Shown: one piece after another, positions 31,598 through 40,592 of the stretch | Layout of the letters: each line of letters opens with the position of its first letter | Position numbering within the stretch: position 1 is the first letter of the stretch | DNA from: JAEUSG01 sp964590225 | GTDB lineage: Bacteria; Fibrobacterota; OXYB2-FULL-49-7; JAEUSG01 | Direction: 5' to 3' | DNA length: 64,000 bases | NCBI GenBank assembly: GCA_964590225.1 | Contig: CAZPWS010000002.1 | Span: 62,001-126,000, forward strand | Notes under the pieces: generated by a model | Databases searched by the model: none | What the model was told of the DNA's origin: nothing | What the model saw: only the letters and a program-made list of their open reading frames with translations | Position numbers and translations under genes: made by a program

Positions 31598-32776
31598 TTG
31601 AGACAGGGTAATAATCGTATAGCTGTTGGTATATGCGGTGGAATAGCTGCATATAAAATTCCATCGTTAATTCGTGTTTTGATTAAGGATGGAGCAGAGG
31701 TAAAGGTAATTCTTACAGACAACGGATCCATGTTTGTTAGCGTTCCCACTCTTTCGGTAATTACAGGTTATCCAGTAGTTACTAGCCTTTTCCCAGATAA
31801 CGGCTCCACATCAACGGCTCACATCTCCCTTGCGGAATGGGCAAATGTACTTGTAATAGCACCAGCAACGGCTAATATTATTGGAAAGTGCGCTAATGGG
31901 ATAGCCGACGATTTTCTTTCCACTCTTTATTTGTCAACGAACAAGCCTGTTGTGTTTGTTCCATCAATGAATACAGCTATGCTTAACAATGCAGCTGTTC
32001 AAAAAAATATTAAAACTCTTATAGATAGGGGACACACAGTACTTGAAACAGTGGATGGGGAGCTCGCCTGTGGAACAAGCGGTAAAGGCAGGCTTCCTTC
32101 CGAAAATGAGTTGTTTTACTACATTAAAAGAGAGTTAACGCGCAAAAAACTTTTAGGCCGAAAAATTTTGGTTACGCTTGGTGGAACAGAAGAGCCCATC
32201 GATTCTGTGCGGGTAATTACAAATAGAAGTAGCGGTAAAATGGGGCTTGCTCTTGCTGTTGAAGCATGGTTAAGAGGGGCTGAAGTAACCCTCATCTGCG
32301 CTTCTGTTAAAGTTGCTATTCCGCCAATGTTACGAGTAATAAATGCTATGAGTGCCTCAGCAATGCATAGTGCCGTGAAAAATGAATTTGATAAATGCGA
32401 TGCTCTGATAATGGCGGCGGCTGTGAGCGATTTTACTCCTTCGGTTCCTTCAAATGTAAAAATTAAAAAGGGGGAGACTGTTAATCCGGTAATTGCTTTA
32501 TCGGAAACGGCTGATATCTTAAAAAGTCTGGCTTCTATAAAGGGGGCGCGAAAAATTCTCGGATTTGCTCTTGAGGATCAGGATGGCATTGAAAGAGCAC
32601 GCAGCAAAATGTGCTCAAAGGGGTGTGACGCAATTGTTCTTAATGGCCCCGAAACGCTCGGATCGGATTACACCAATTTTTCGATATTAGTACAATCGGA
32701 AGGAACACAGCTTAAGTTCGATAAAGTGGAAAAAAAAGAGGCAGCAGCGATAATTCTTGACGCTTTTCTTCAATAA
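31598..32776 (+). CDS. coaBC: Bifunctional phosphopantothenoylcysteine decarboxylase/ligase
   Basis: 392 residues. The N-terminal flavin decarboxylase (CoaC) half shows VGICGGIAAYKIP, the active-site histidine in TAHISLAEWA, PSMNTAM, and the ACGTSGKGRLP flap. The C-terminal ligase (CoaB) half has VTLGGTEEPIDSVRVITN, SSGKMG and AAAVSDFTP. Together they make 4'-phosphopantetheine from phosphopantothenate and cysteine for coenzyme A. The start is TTG at 31598 after AAGG. The stop TAA overlaps by one base the ATG of the following gene, so they are translationally linked. Confidence 0.95.
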   Translation: MRQGNNRIAVGICGGIAAYKIPSLIRVLIKDGAEVKVILTDNGSMFVSVPTLSVITGYPVVTSLFPDNGSTSTAHISLAEWANVLVIAPATANIIGKCANGIADDFLSTLYLSTNKPVVFVPSMNTAMLNNAAVQKNIKTLIDRGHTVLETVDGELACGTSGKGRLPSENELFYYIKRELTRKKLLGRKILVTLGGTEEPIDSVRVITNRSSGKMGLALAVEAWLRGAEVTLICASVKVAIPPMLRVINAMSASAMHSAVKNEFDKCDALIMAAAVSDFTPSVPSNVKIKKGETVNPVIALSETADILKSLASIKGARKILGFALEDQDGIERARSKMCSKGCDAIVLNGPETLGSDYTNFSILVQSEGTQLKFDKVEKKEAAAIILDAFLQ

Positions 32777-33573
32777 TGAACGAAACAGTAACTCGTTATC
32801 TTGAACAACAGCTTGAGGCGGGGGTAAAAACCCTTTATATGCCAGATGGAATGGCTGTCTCGCTTTCTGTTAATAATAGGGATAAGCGGGAACAGGGGAA
32901 AGTGGCGAAAAAGGCAGTAGAGCCGAAAAAAACAGCATATCGAGCTATACAATCCCCATTGGCTTGTATAAAAGCGGATCCTTATAGTGGAAATGGTGAA
33001 ATCAAAAGTCGTTTGCTCTCCATGCTTTATGAAAAAAACAGCCGCTGCATTGAGTGTGGATTGGGCGAAAACAGGGAAAAATTTATTTTTGGGGAAGGTA
33101 ATACTTCTGCAAGGATAATGTTTATTTGTGAAAGACCAGAAATAGCAGATACTGTTAATGGCAGGCTGCTGTCGGCTGAAGCGAGAACGCTTGTGGAAAA
33201 GATTATTGAGAATGGAATGGGACTTTCCATAAAGGATGTTTATATTTCCAGCCTTTTAAAGTGTTATTCGTCAGTAAATAAGAACCCTTCGCCGGAAGAT
33301 TACAGCCGTTGTTTTAAATACATTATACAACAGATTGAAATTATCATGCCAGAGTTTATATGTTGTTTTGGTATGGCGCCAGGGATAATGCTTACTGCTT
33401 TGCCCGAAACAACAACGATGAAGGCATTGCGTCAAAAATTGCATATGGTGGGTTTGTTCAAATTACTTGTAACTTATTCACCCTTCAGGATGATTGATCA
33501 CCCTGAGACCAAAAGAGAAGTATGGGAAGATATTCAGCTTTTAATGCGGGCAATGAAAATTAAAGGAAAATAA
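32776..33573 (+). CDS. Divergent family-4 uracil-DNA glycosylase-like protein
   Basis: 265 residues. Residues 1-80 are unique and partly charged; from 85 on the family-4 UDG plan is visible. Four cysteines fit the 4Fe-4S ligands (Cys91, Cys94, Cys163, Cys179). The first catalytic motif, normally GEAPGxxED, reads ICERPEIADTVNG, and the terminal HPA loop reads TYSPFRMI (233-240), so the histidine is lost. The block VYISSLLKCYSSVNKNPSPED matches the family. Uracil excision activity is thus doubtful, while the fold and cluster look kept. The ATG overlaps the coaBC stop by one base. It may be a structural or regulatory relative. Confidence 0.7.
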   Translation: MNETVTRYLEQQLEAGVKTLYMPDGMAVSLSVNNRDKREQGKVAKKAVEPKKTAYRAIQSPLACIKADPYSGNGEIKSRLLSMLYEKNSRCIECGLGENREKFIFGEGNTSARIMFICERPEIADTVNGRLLSAEARTLVEKIIENGMGLSIKDVYISSLLKCYSSVNKNPSPEDYSRCFKYIIQQIEIIMPEFICCFGMAPGIMLTALPETTTMKALRQKLHMVGLFKLLVTYSPFRMIDHPETKREVWEDIQLLMRAMKIKGK

Positions 33574-33592
33574 GTAAACAAACAGGAACCAT

Positions 33593-34489
33593 ATGCTTTA
33601 TGAAATGAAACAAGGAAATCCGGCTGCATTAAGAGGTGAGGTTATTGCGTATGCAAAAATAAAGAAGCCCGATGCACCGGAAAATTCCGCTTCACCAGTT
33701 TATGAAGTTGCCAAAAGTGGTATTATTGCCGCACATGGTGATTACAGATCTCATCACAGCCTTTCAGATTTTTTGAGAAGTGAACTCGGTATATCTCTGA
33801 ATGCTCTGACAAAAGACAAGCCCCTCACAGGATTGCCGCCGGAAAGTTTGTCTCAGGAAGGTATTCCAGAAGGGCTTGATATTGATATACTTAAGAAAAA
33901 GATGGAATCAATAAAGGGTTTTGAGGAGATGATTCCCACGCCTGCCAAGCTTGAGCCTTTTGAAAATGAACAGGAGATACTGTCTCGCTCCTGCGATATC
34001 TACTATCTTGGTGAGTTTGATAGATTGGCAAATGCAAATCTTGCTGTAAACGCGGTCCCCATTCTTTATCAGGCCGTTTTTCGGGAACAGCAGCTGTCAC
34101 TTGTAGAGCGAGAAATTGAAAAGCTTATCAGCGGCACTGAAAGTGCCATGCTTGACGATAACTATGCAAAAAATATTTCTGTTGTTGAGCAGCGGCTTAA
34201 TGGCGAATTCATTTCTGAGTTGCTTTATAATTCCAGTAACTTAGAAGAAAGGAAAAAATGGGAGGAGAAGCTCCGCAATTATATGTGGGGATATCGTTTT
34301 CCTACGGAAGTTGATAAAATAATTTTACTTGCATCAAAGTTCACCATTTCGCCTGATGCTGTTAAAAAGCTTCTTGAAATGCATGTAAAAAAGATAGCAG
34401 CATTTCTAAAGGAGGACTACAAAACTGTTGGCGCGCTCAAGAAGGGAATTGAGGAAGTGGAGAAAGAAACCCCGTCCCTTTATACTTAG
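33593..34489 (+). CDS. Conserved-looking hypothetical protein
   Basis: 298 residues, no signal peptide or membrane segment. I do not recognise a domain. The first 130 residues are loop-rich (DKPLTGLPPESLSQEGIPEG), while the rest looks mainly helical, with LSLVEREIEKLISGTESAML and charged helices toward the C-terminus (LLEMHVKKIAAFLKEDY). AGGA lies before the ATG at 33593. It is between the UDG-like and J-domain genes, with 19 and 14 bases of spacing, so it is probably part of the same transcript; that location is the only functional hint. Confidence 0.5.
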   Translation: MLYEMKQGNPAALRGEVIAYAKIKKPDAPENSASPVYEVAKSGIIAAHGDYRSHHSLSDFLRSELGISLNALTKDKPLTGLPPESLSQEGIPEGLDIDILKKKMESIKGFEEMIPTPAKLEPFENEQEILSRSCDIYYLGEFDRLANANLAVNAVPILYQAVFREQQLSLVEREIEKLISGTESAMLDDNYAKNISVVEQRLNGEFISELLYNSSNLEERKKWEEKLRNYMWGYRFPTEVDKIILLASKFTISPDAVKKLLEMHVKKIAAFLKEDYKTVGALKKGIEEVEKETPSLYT

Positions 34490-34503
34490 TTTTCGCTAAA
34501 TGT

Positions 34504-35238
34504 ATGAGAACTGATATTACTATTGACAAACTATTCCAGTGCTGTGAAGAGATTTTTCCTTCGGGTGTAGTAATATCTATTGATTTTATAAACAGTCTGA
34601 ATGCGGAAGGAATAAAATCTGCATTCAGAGTAAAAGCTAAAGAGATTCATCCCGATAAATTGCAGAACAAACAGCTCTCTGTAAATAATGTCGCCAACCG
34701 CTTTAATAGTCTTGTCGATTCGTATAAAACGCTGCTTGCCTATGCAGATAGTGGGTATAAAACTTTTTCTTCGCCAAAAACTGGAAAAACTGAAAAACAT
34801 GAAACTGCGGATAAAGAGGATTCGCTTTTTCACAGCGGCGAAATACCTAAAGTTCAGCTGCGGTTTAGTCAATATCTGTATTACAGAGGCATCATATCAT
34901 GGAACGACTGCATAAATTCCCTTGTATGGCAGAGAAAAAAACGACCAGTTTTTGGAGAAATAGCAATAAGAAAAGGCTTTCTTGATTTTAAGATGATAGG
35001 TCAGCTATTAAAGTATTCCCGCCCGGGTGAAAAAATAGGAGAAATAGCCAGCCGCCTTAAAATTCTTAACAAAAAAGAGATATCTGAAATTCTTGGCAAT
35101 CAAATGACATATAAGGCTTCGGTGGGGGAGTTTTTTGTGGAAAAAGGGTTTATTACAAGAGAACAATTAAAGGTTTTTCTCAATGATCTTTATGCACATA
35201 ACCAGCAAATAAAAAGAGTTGCCTGTGAACAAGTTTGA
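34504..35238 (+). CDS. J-domain protein with GspE-N/MshEN-like repeats
   Basis: 244 residues. The N-terminal 75 residues hold a J-domain with its HPD motif (AFRVKAKEIHPDKLQN near 37-52) followed by a helix NRFNSLVDSYKTLL. The second half has three repeats of the type seen in the N-terminal domain of type II secretion ATPases: VFGEIAIRKGFLDFKMIGQLL, then IGEIASRLKILNKKEISEIL and VGEFFVEKGFITREQLKVFL. J-domains stimulate Hsp70 proteins, so this is likely a co-chaperone with a binding module; its client is unknown. It overlaps the GH13 gene by 20 bases. An unusual domain pairing. Confidence 0.7.
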   Translation: MRTDITIDKLFQCCEEIFPSGVVISIDFINSLNAEGIKSAFRVKAKEIHPDKLQNKQLSVNNVANRFNSLVDSYKTLLAYADSGYKTFSSPKTGKTEKHETADKEDSLFHSGEIPKVQLRFSQYLYYRGIISWNDCINSLVWQRKKRPVFGEIAIRKGFLDFKMIGQLLKYSRPGEKIGEIASRLKILNKKEISEILGNQMTYKASVGEFFVEKGFITREQLKVFLNDLYAHNQQIKRVACEQV

Positions 35239-36940
35239 AAAAAAACTGACAAGAAGGGCAGTCCCAAAGCTTACTTCTACCAGCACTAAAATTAGCAAAG
35301 AAGGGCAGTTAACTCGCTCTTGGTCGGTGAAACCTGATGAGTTTTTTAGAATATATAACGATCAGCCGCTTACGCTTGAAATAAGTGTCAATAAAGAAAA
35401 CGATAAGCAGCGCATTGTTTTATACACAGATTTAACTGGAGCTTCGGGCGAATGGGGTGAAGTTGAGTTTGAAAGGATTTCTAATACTGTTTTTAATATT
35501 TCGGTAATGCCTGTGAGGTGTGGTATCTTTCAGTTCAAGATCAAGCACTCGCCCGATAACGGTAAAACATGGTATTGGGACAGGGTTCCTTTTACAAAAG
35601 TAATTGTTGATCCAAAGGCAGCAAGAGATCTTCGACTTTATACAATGATTCCTACCGCTTCCGGTACGATTGACAACTGGAAAAAGACAGTTATTCACGC
35701 AAGAAATCTGCGCTGCAACATGATTCACCTTTTGCCTCTTACTGCTATGGATGCATCTGAAAGTCCATATTCTGCGGCAGATCTTTTTGACATCGATATG
35801 TCTTATGTTGTATCGTCATCTAAAAAGAATGCTATGGATCAATTCGAAGAATTTATTGAGTTCGCAAAAGAAAATAAGATTGGCATATGCGTCGATCTTG
35901 TGCTTAACCATATTGGAATATCGAGTGTTATAGCTAAAAAAAAACCAGAATGGATTGTGCCGGATAAAAATGAACAGGACGGCTTAATGAGAGCTGGGTG
36001 CTGGCACATGAACTCATGGATTAAATGGAACGATCTCGCTCGAATTAACTACGATCATCCTGAAGAAAAGGTTCGTAAAGAATTATTTAGCTACATGACA
36101 AGCTACGCTCTTTTTTGGGCAAATTATGCTGCATATACAGGTGGCATGGTCCGCTTTGACAACCTGCATTCAAGCCATCAGGGTTTTATTTCTTTGCTAA
36201 TAAAATCGTTGAGGGCTGAGTATCCCGAGCTAATAATTCAGGCAGAGTTTTTCTCTGATTCAAATACGCTACTCAGGGCAGCTTCGGAATATGAATTAAA
36301 TCTCCTTCTTGCAAATCCGTGGGAGCACCCTTTTGCGGAGGATTTGCGGGATTATATTCTTTATTTGCATAAAATTAGTCCCAAGCTTCTATTCCTGAAT
36401 CCGCTTTCTACTCACGATACAGGGGCACCTGCTCAACTATATGGTGCCGCCGAGGCTACGGTTCCAAGGTATTTTGTACTTGCTCTTATGGGAACAGGAC
36501 AGACAGGTATCGTTCAGGGCACTGAGCATGCCGCACGGGAGAAAACGGAGTTTATTGGCAGAAACCTTTCTGTTCAGTATCCTGAACAAAACCGCTTTAC
36601 CGACGCCATTCAAAAAATTAATGCCCTGCACGCCAAGTATCCGACATTTCACTTGGGCGGGAACATATGCTTCGTTGACGGAAAGCATGGAGCTGTTTTA
36701 GCCTGTATCAGAGATTATTGCAAGGAAAGCGAAAAAAGTCAGTTTCTATTGATGGCAAATTTAGACATCAAGAATAGCTACAGGCTAAAACTTGATTTAG
36801 AGAACATTGATGATTTTAAAGAGGCTGTCCAAATGATAGAGCTGTTTTCTGGAAATAAAATTAAATGTACTTTGGCCGACTATGAATTTGAAATTCCTGC
36901 GTGTGGAATTAAGGCTTTTTTAATCCGCGCTTCCAATTGA
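35219..36940 (+). CDS. GH13 alpha-glucanotransferase-like enzyme (AGL/GH13_25-like)
   Basis: 573 residues with a beta-sandwich N-terminus and a GH13 barrel. Conserved residues are all present: VDLVLNHIG (Asn230-His231), VRFDNLHSS with nucleophile Asp314, IIQAEFFS with acid/base Glu343, and LSTHDTG (His399-Asp400). The blocks RNLRCNMIHLLPLTAM and SPYSAADLFDID, and FDNLHSS, resemble the 4-alpha-glucanotransferase half of eukaryote-type glycogen debranching enzyme, here without the glucosidase half. It probably transfers or cuts alpha-1,4-glucan in the cytoplasm. The first start is TTG at 35219; a GTG two codons later is another option. Confidence 0.75.
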   Translation: MPVNKFEKKLTRRAVPKLTSTSTKISKEGQLTRSWSVKPDEFFRIYNDQPLTLEISVNKENDKQRIVLYTDLTGASGEWGEVEFERISNTVFNISVMPVRCGIFQFKIKHSPDNGKTWYWDRVPFTKVIVDPKAARDLRLYTMIPTASGTIDNWKKTVIHARNLRCNMIHLLPLTAMDASESPYSAADLFDIDMSYVVSSSKKNAMDQFEEFIEFAKENKIGICVDLVLNHIGISSVIAKKKPEWIVPDKNEQDGLMRAGCWHMNSWIKWNDLARINYDHPEEKVRKELFSYMTSYALFWANYAAYTGGMVRFDNLHSSHQGFISLLIKSLRAEYPELIIQAEFFSDSNTLLRAASEYELNLLLANPWEHPFAEDLRDYILYLHKISPKLLFLNPLSTHDTGAPAQLYGAAEATVPRYFVLALMGTGQTGIVQGTEHAAREKTEFIGRNLSVQYPEQNRFTDAIQKINALHAKYPTFHLGGNICFVDGKHGAVLACIRDYCKESEKSQFLLMANLDIKNSYRLKLDLENIDDFKEAVQMIELFSGNKIKCTLADYEFEIPACGIKAFLIRASN

Positions 36941-36947
36941 CTTTTGT

Positions 36948-37946
36948 ATGGTTTCAAAACCACTTGTCTCTGTTGTAATGCCGGTAAGAAATGGTGCTGC
37001 TTTTGTTTTAAGTGCCGTGAACAGTATTTTAAAACAGACATTTTCCGATATTGAACTTATTGTGGTTGACAATGGGTCAAGCGATCAAACTCCTGAAATA
37101 GTTAATAGTATTAAAGACAAACGGCTTAGATATTTTCAAGAAAACGAACGCGGCGTTTATTTTGCTTTAAATAGAGGGATAAGGGAGTGCAATGGACAAT
37201 TTTTTGCACGAATGGATGGCGATGATATTTCGGCTGCTACACGAATCGAAAATCAATATAAACTTTGGCAGGAGTGTAGGGCAGAAGTGATTGGCGGTCT
37301 GGTAACCCCGTTTTCAGCAGAGTCAACTATTGGTAATGGAATGGGTCGTTACTGCGATTGGCTGAATAACCTTACAGAAAACGGAGCTATAAAGTCGGCA
37401 ATGTTCATTGAGGATCCTATTCCATCGCCAACTCTATTTATGCCTCTTGATGCCATTAAGCGCGTTGGTGGATACGATGTTGGAGTATATCCTGATGATT
37501 ATAATCTGACGCTTAAAAATTTTATGGCTGGCTATTCGTTTGCCAAAGTAGGGCAGGAGACGCTACTTTGGAGAGACCACCAGAATCGTTTGTCGAGAAC
37601 AGAAGTGCAGTTATCCGATCAGAGATTTTTTGAGATTAAAGTTAAATACTTTCTTAAGACAGTGTATAATATAAAGAGAAAAACAGTTATCTGGGGACTT
37701 GGCCGGAATGCTAAAAAACTCTACAAGACATTTAAATGTCAAGGCGTTGATATTTCCGGATTTACTTCGTTGCCTGAATACATTGTAAATAATGAACTTT
37801 ACGGGAAAGCCGTAAAAATATTTTCAGAATGGAATGGGTGCTTTTTTATTATCGCAACGGCAGCAAAAGATGCGCGAGAGACGATTAAGAATGAACTACA
37901 AGCCAACGGCCTGAAAGAAATGGTTGATTATTTGTCATTTTGCTAA
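36948..37946 (+). CDS. GT2 glycosyltransferase with C-terminal Rossmann-like domain
   Basis: 332 residues. Residues 5-230 form a GT-A fold: VSVVMPVRNGAAFVLSAVNS, VVDNGSSDQTPEIV, the DxD-type FARMDGDDIS and GGYDVGVYPDDYNLTLK. From about 240 a second domain begins with TVIWGLGRNAKKLYKTFKCQ and reads on like a nucleotide-binding Rossmann unit (FFIIATAAKDARETI), as in sugar-modifying sub-domains of polysaccharide biosynthesis proteins. The sugar and acceptor are unknown. It follows the GH13 gene by seven bases and converges on the restriction-modification pair at 37955. Confidence 0.8.
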   Translation: MVSKPLVSVVMPVRNGAAFVLSAVNSILKQTFSDIELIVVDNGSSDQTPEIVNSIKDKRLRYFQENERGVYFALNRGIRECNGQFFARMDGDDISAATRIENQYKLWQECRAEVIGGLVTPFSAESTIGNGMGRYCDWLNNLTENGAIKSAMFIEDPIPSPTLFMPLDAIKRVGGYDVGVYPDDYNLTLKNFMAGYSFAKVGQETLLWRDHQNRLSRTEVQLSDQRFFEIKVKYFLKTVYNIKRKTVIWGLGRNAKKLYKTFKCQGVDISGFTSLPEYIVNNELYGKAVKIFSEWNGCFFIIATAAKDARETIKNELQANGLKEMVDYLSFC

Positions 37947-37954
37947 GAAGATGG

Positions 37955-39499
37955 CTATTTTGATACAAGTATTTGAAAGAGCGAATTAATCTTATCTTTA
38001 TAAGTACCAGAATATAAGACATACTTCGTAATCTCAGGCACTGCATAATTAGATTTCAAGTTATCTAGAAATGAATCACTAGGAACTAGCGATTTATTTA
38101 AATCATTAGGCTCAAATTTATCAAGGTCAGATCCATACTTCCGCTGATTTTGTTTTAATATCATTCCCCCAGAGTCTGAAAGAAAATAGAGATATATCAG
38201 GTCAAGGTAAGCTGCACCAAACATATTTGGGAAAAAGCCATGGAAACATGTTAAGTTTAGAGCATCTGTATAATTCCTAACTACTTTATATTCACCGCGT
38301 GAAAAAACACCGAAAAGAATTGGTGCTGGTTCTCTATCCTCAAGACGATACCAAGGCTTACGCATGCGAGTTAAGTATCGCTCGTGAAAACCATTTGCCT
38401 CGCCTTGCTTGATATACTTTAAAACATTCGGATTGGATGGATCTTTAACATCCAGAACAAAGACAGGGGCATCTGATTCAATAAGCTTCTCCATTTGGCT
38501 TTCTGTGAGAAGCGAGGTTTTTAATTGTGGACTTCTAGTTATGCATTTGCGATAACTTGATTTTGGTAAGCCTAATTCTTGAATCGTACTTTTGCTGAAA
38601 GAAAAAAACTCATTTGCTCCAGTTGCAATTCCCCTCTTAAAAGAACCATAATTTGATAGAGGTACAAGGAGATCTTTGTTTATAGAAATTGATTCAGATG
38701 CGAACAGTGGAGACCATTTTTCAAGCTCAGAAAGGTAGTTGCGTGGATATATCTGCTTTTCTTGCATTAAAACATGCTCAAGTGACAAACACTGATCAAG
38801 CGAACGGATTGTAATAAAAGACACATCAGTGGAGGAGTAATCTTTTTCACATAGCAGAACAACAACCGTTGTGGTGGCATCTGTAAATATTTCGTTCTCG
38901 TTTTTAAAAATGATTGCATGTTTAAGTAGGCCGTTTTCTAAAAGAGCCTTTTTTATTTTTTTACCGTAGCCCGTGTTCATAAATTCATATGGCATGATGT
39001 ATGCAAGACGACCATTTTCCTTCAACTCATGAATAGATTTAAGTAAAAAGATGGAGGCAATGTTTGAGTAGCCAACAATATCTTCGCCAAGATACGATTT
39101 TAAGACAGGCATTACTGCGTGCCGATTTATAAACTTTTGGAAACGTAAATATGGAGGATTACAGATGATACCTTCATACTTATTTGGGCAAGCAAGAAGG
39201 TAGTCTTGATTAATGATGTGTAGGTTAGTTGGTAAAACATCTATCGATGACTTATAATATTTCAAAATATTTGAATCGATTTCGAAAGTTGTGAAGGAAA
39301 TGTCATGTCGTAATTCTTTTGATTCCTCGAAGAAAATACCAAGACCAAATGCTGGGTCTAAAATGTTTTTTCTTCCGTCTTTTAGAACCCACTCGGCCAT
39401 TAACCGTGCAACTACTGGGGGAGTAAAGAATTGAGCAAATTCCTTTCTATGAGAAATATCAATTTTATCGCAATACTCTGCTGTTAAATTAGCGATCAT
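37955..39499 (-). CDS. Type II N6-adenine DNA methyltransferase (gamma class, with TRD)
   Basis: 514 residues. The N-terminal catalytic half has FAQFFTPPVVARLMAEWVL, motif I ILDPAFGLGIFFEE (46-59) and the catalytic NPPY at 114-117 (CNPPYLRF). The C-terminal half would be the target recognition domain. This is the M.TaqI/M.PstI-like layout of adenine methyltransferases in type II systems. It overlaps the upstream nuclease gene by 11 bases, so the pair is co-translated and the nuclease is read first. The recognition sequence cannot be read from the protein. Confidence 0.88.
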   Translation of the reverse strand: MIANLTAEYCDKIDISHRKEFAQFFTPPVVARLMAEWVLKDGRKNILDPAFGLGIFFEESKELRHDISFTTFEIDSNILKYYKSSIDVLPTNLHIINQDYLLACPNKYEGIICNPPYLRFQKFINRHAVMPVLKSYLGEDIVGYSNIASIFLLKSIHELKENGRLAYIMPYEFMNTGYGKKIKKALLENGLLKHAIIFKNENEIFTDATTTVVVLLCEKDYSSTDVSFITIRSLDQCLSLEHVLMQEKQIYPRNYLSELEKWSPLFASESISINKDLLVPLSNYGSFKRGIATGANEFFSFSKSTIQELGLPKSSYRKCITRSPQLKTSLLTESQMEKLIESDAPVFVLDVKDPSNPNVLKYIKQGEANGFHERYLTRMRKPWYRLEDREPAPILFGVFSRGEYKVVRNYTDALNLTCFHGFFPNMFGAAYLDLIYLYFLSDSGGMILKQNQRKYGSDLDKFEPNDLNKSLVPSDSFLDNLKSNYAVPEITKYVLYSGTYKDKINSLFQILVSK

Positions 39500-40553
39500 T
39501 GATTATTTCTCTGTTTAAAATAGACTCATCTAAAAATGCTTTGCCATTCTCAAATTTAACATAAAACAATAAGCGACCACGTTCTAATTCCTTCATGTAA
39601 GAGTGATGCGTGGGCATATCAATTTGACCAATAATCTCACGGCCAACGCGAACATTAATTTTAAATGTTGTTTTCCCTTGGTTTTTGACATCCTGTTCGA
39701 CAGAAAAACAGACATCTTCTTTTTCCGAGTCAGAAACCGTTTGCAATATTTCCTTGAATGAAATAATGTATGCTTTGTCAAAAAAGACTTGCAGATAATA
39801 ATGTCGCACATTGTATGTTTTAATCCACTTGTACACCAGCGAAATATCCTCAACTTTTGGCGTTATGCTTAAATAATCACGCTTGTGAAGTACTTTGATG
39901 GCATCCTTAAGTTTGCTTAGCTTTTGAGAAATGAATATAAGTTCTCTTGAAGTTGACCAAGAGCGCATCCTAAAATCGAATTCCTTAAAAGTAGCAGGAG
40001 TTGAGTTGGAAATAAATGCATATATGTCTGGGCTTTTTTGATTAAGTACTGTTCTGTATGGCTCCTGTATTAGAATATCCTTTATTGTCTGACATTCTAA
40101 AAGTGCCTCCGCAGCGCGTTGTTCCATAAATGCATCATACTTATTCGCCAAAAATGAGCTTGAACGAACTTCTATTGCTGCTACGGCTTTGCTCACAGTT
40201 TCGGTGTCTTCAAGATCAATATCGTTTGGTGATGGAAGGTCTGAGCGTTTGAAAATAAGCAAATCTGGCTTTTTACCAATCAATTCAAGTTCTTCTTGAT
40301 ATTTTGAAAAGAAGGCGTTAAAACCATCATCACCTGCTGAAAGATTCTCAGAACGGCCATAACGAACTGCAAAATAATCCCTTGAGTTTTCATTGATAGC
40401 ATTATGAACAACGGTTTCCGCCCAATCGCCTTGTTCTTTATTTGTAAGGAACTCGGAAGTTGCCGATGTTGGTATTCTGCCTGGTTTCCACCCAGCATCT
40501 AAATTGACAAGTGGTATTTTTGTGATTAAATCTCTTATGTCGTCTTTATACAT
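39489..40553 (-). CDS. Type II restriction endonuclease, AccI-family-like
   Basis: 354 residues, first of a restriction-modification pair. Nuclease-like motifs are KKPDLLIFKR (Asp97) and, about 30 residues on, AAIEVRSSSF (Glu128, Arg130), a PD-(D/E)XK variant with Arg where Lys is common. The AIEVRSSSF block and overall length recall the AccI family, which cuts GTMKAC; this is memory of a family, not a measured match. QGDWAETVV near 41 may be another conserved helix. It sits between gatA, which is read in the same direction, and its methyltransferase. Cutting specificity should be treated as unknown. Confidence 0.65.
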   Translation of the reverse strand: MYKDDIRDLITKIPLVNLDAGWKPGRIPTSATSEFLTNKEQGDWAETVVHNAINENSRDYFAVRYGRSENLSAGDDGFNAFFSKYQEELELIGKKPDLLIFKRSDLPSPNDIDLEDTETVSKAVAAIEVRSSSFLANKYDAFMEQRAAEALLECQTIKDILIQEPYRTVLNQKSPDIYAFISNSTPATFKEFDFRMRSWSTSRELIFISQKLSKLKDAIKVLHKRDYLSITPKVEDISLVYKWIKTYNVRHYYLQVFFDKAYIISFKEILQTVSDSEKEDVCFSVEQDVKNQGKTTFKINVRVGREIIGQIDMPTHHSYMKELERGRLLFYVKFENGKAFLDESILNREIINDR

Positions 40554-40592
40554 TTTCTCTCCAGCTTAATATCTATTATATCGCGCACCATG

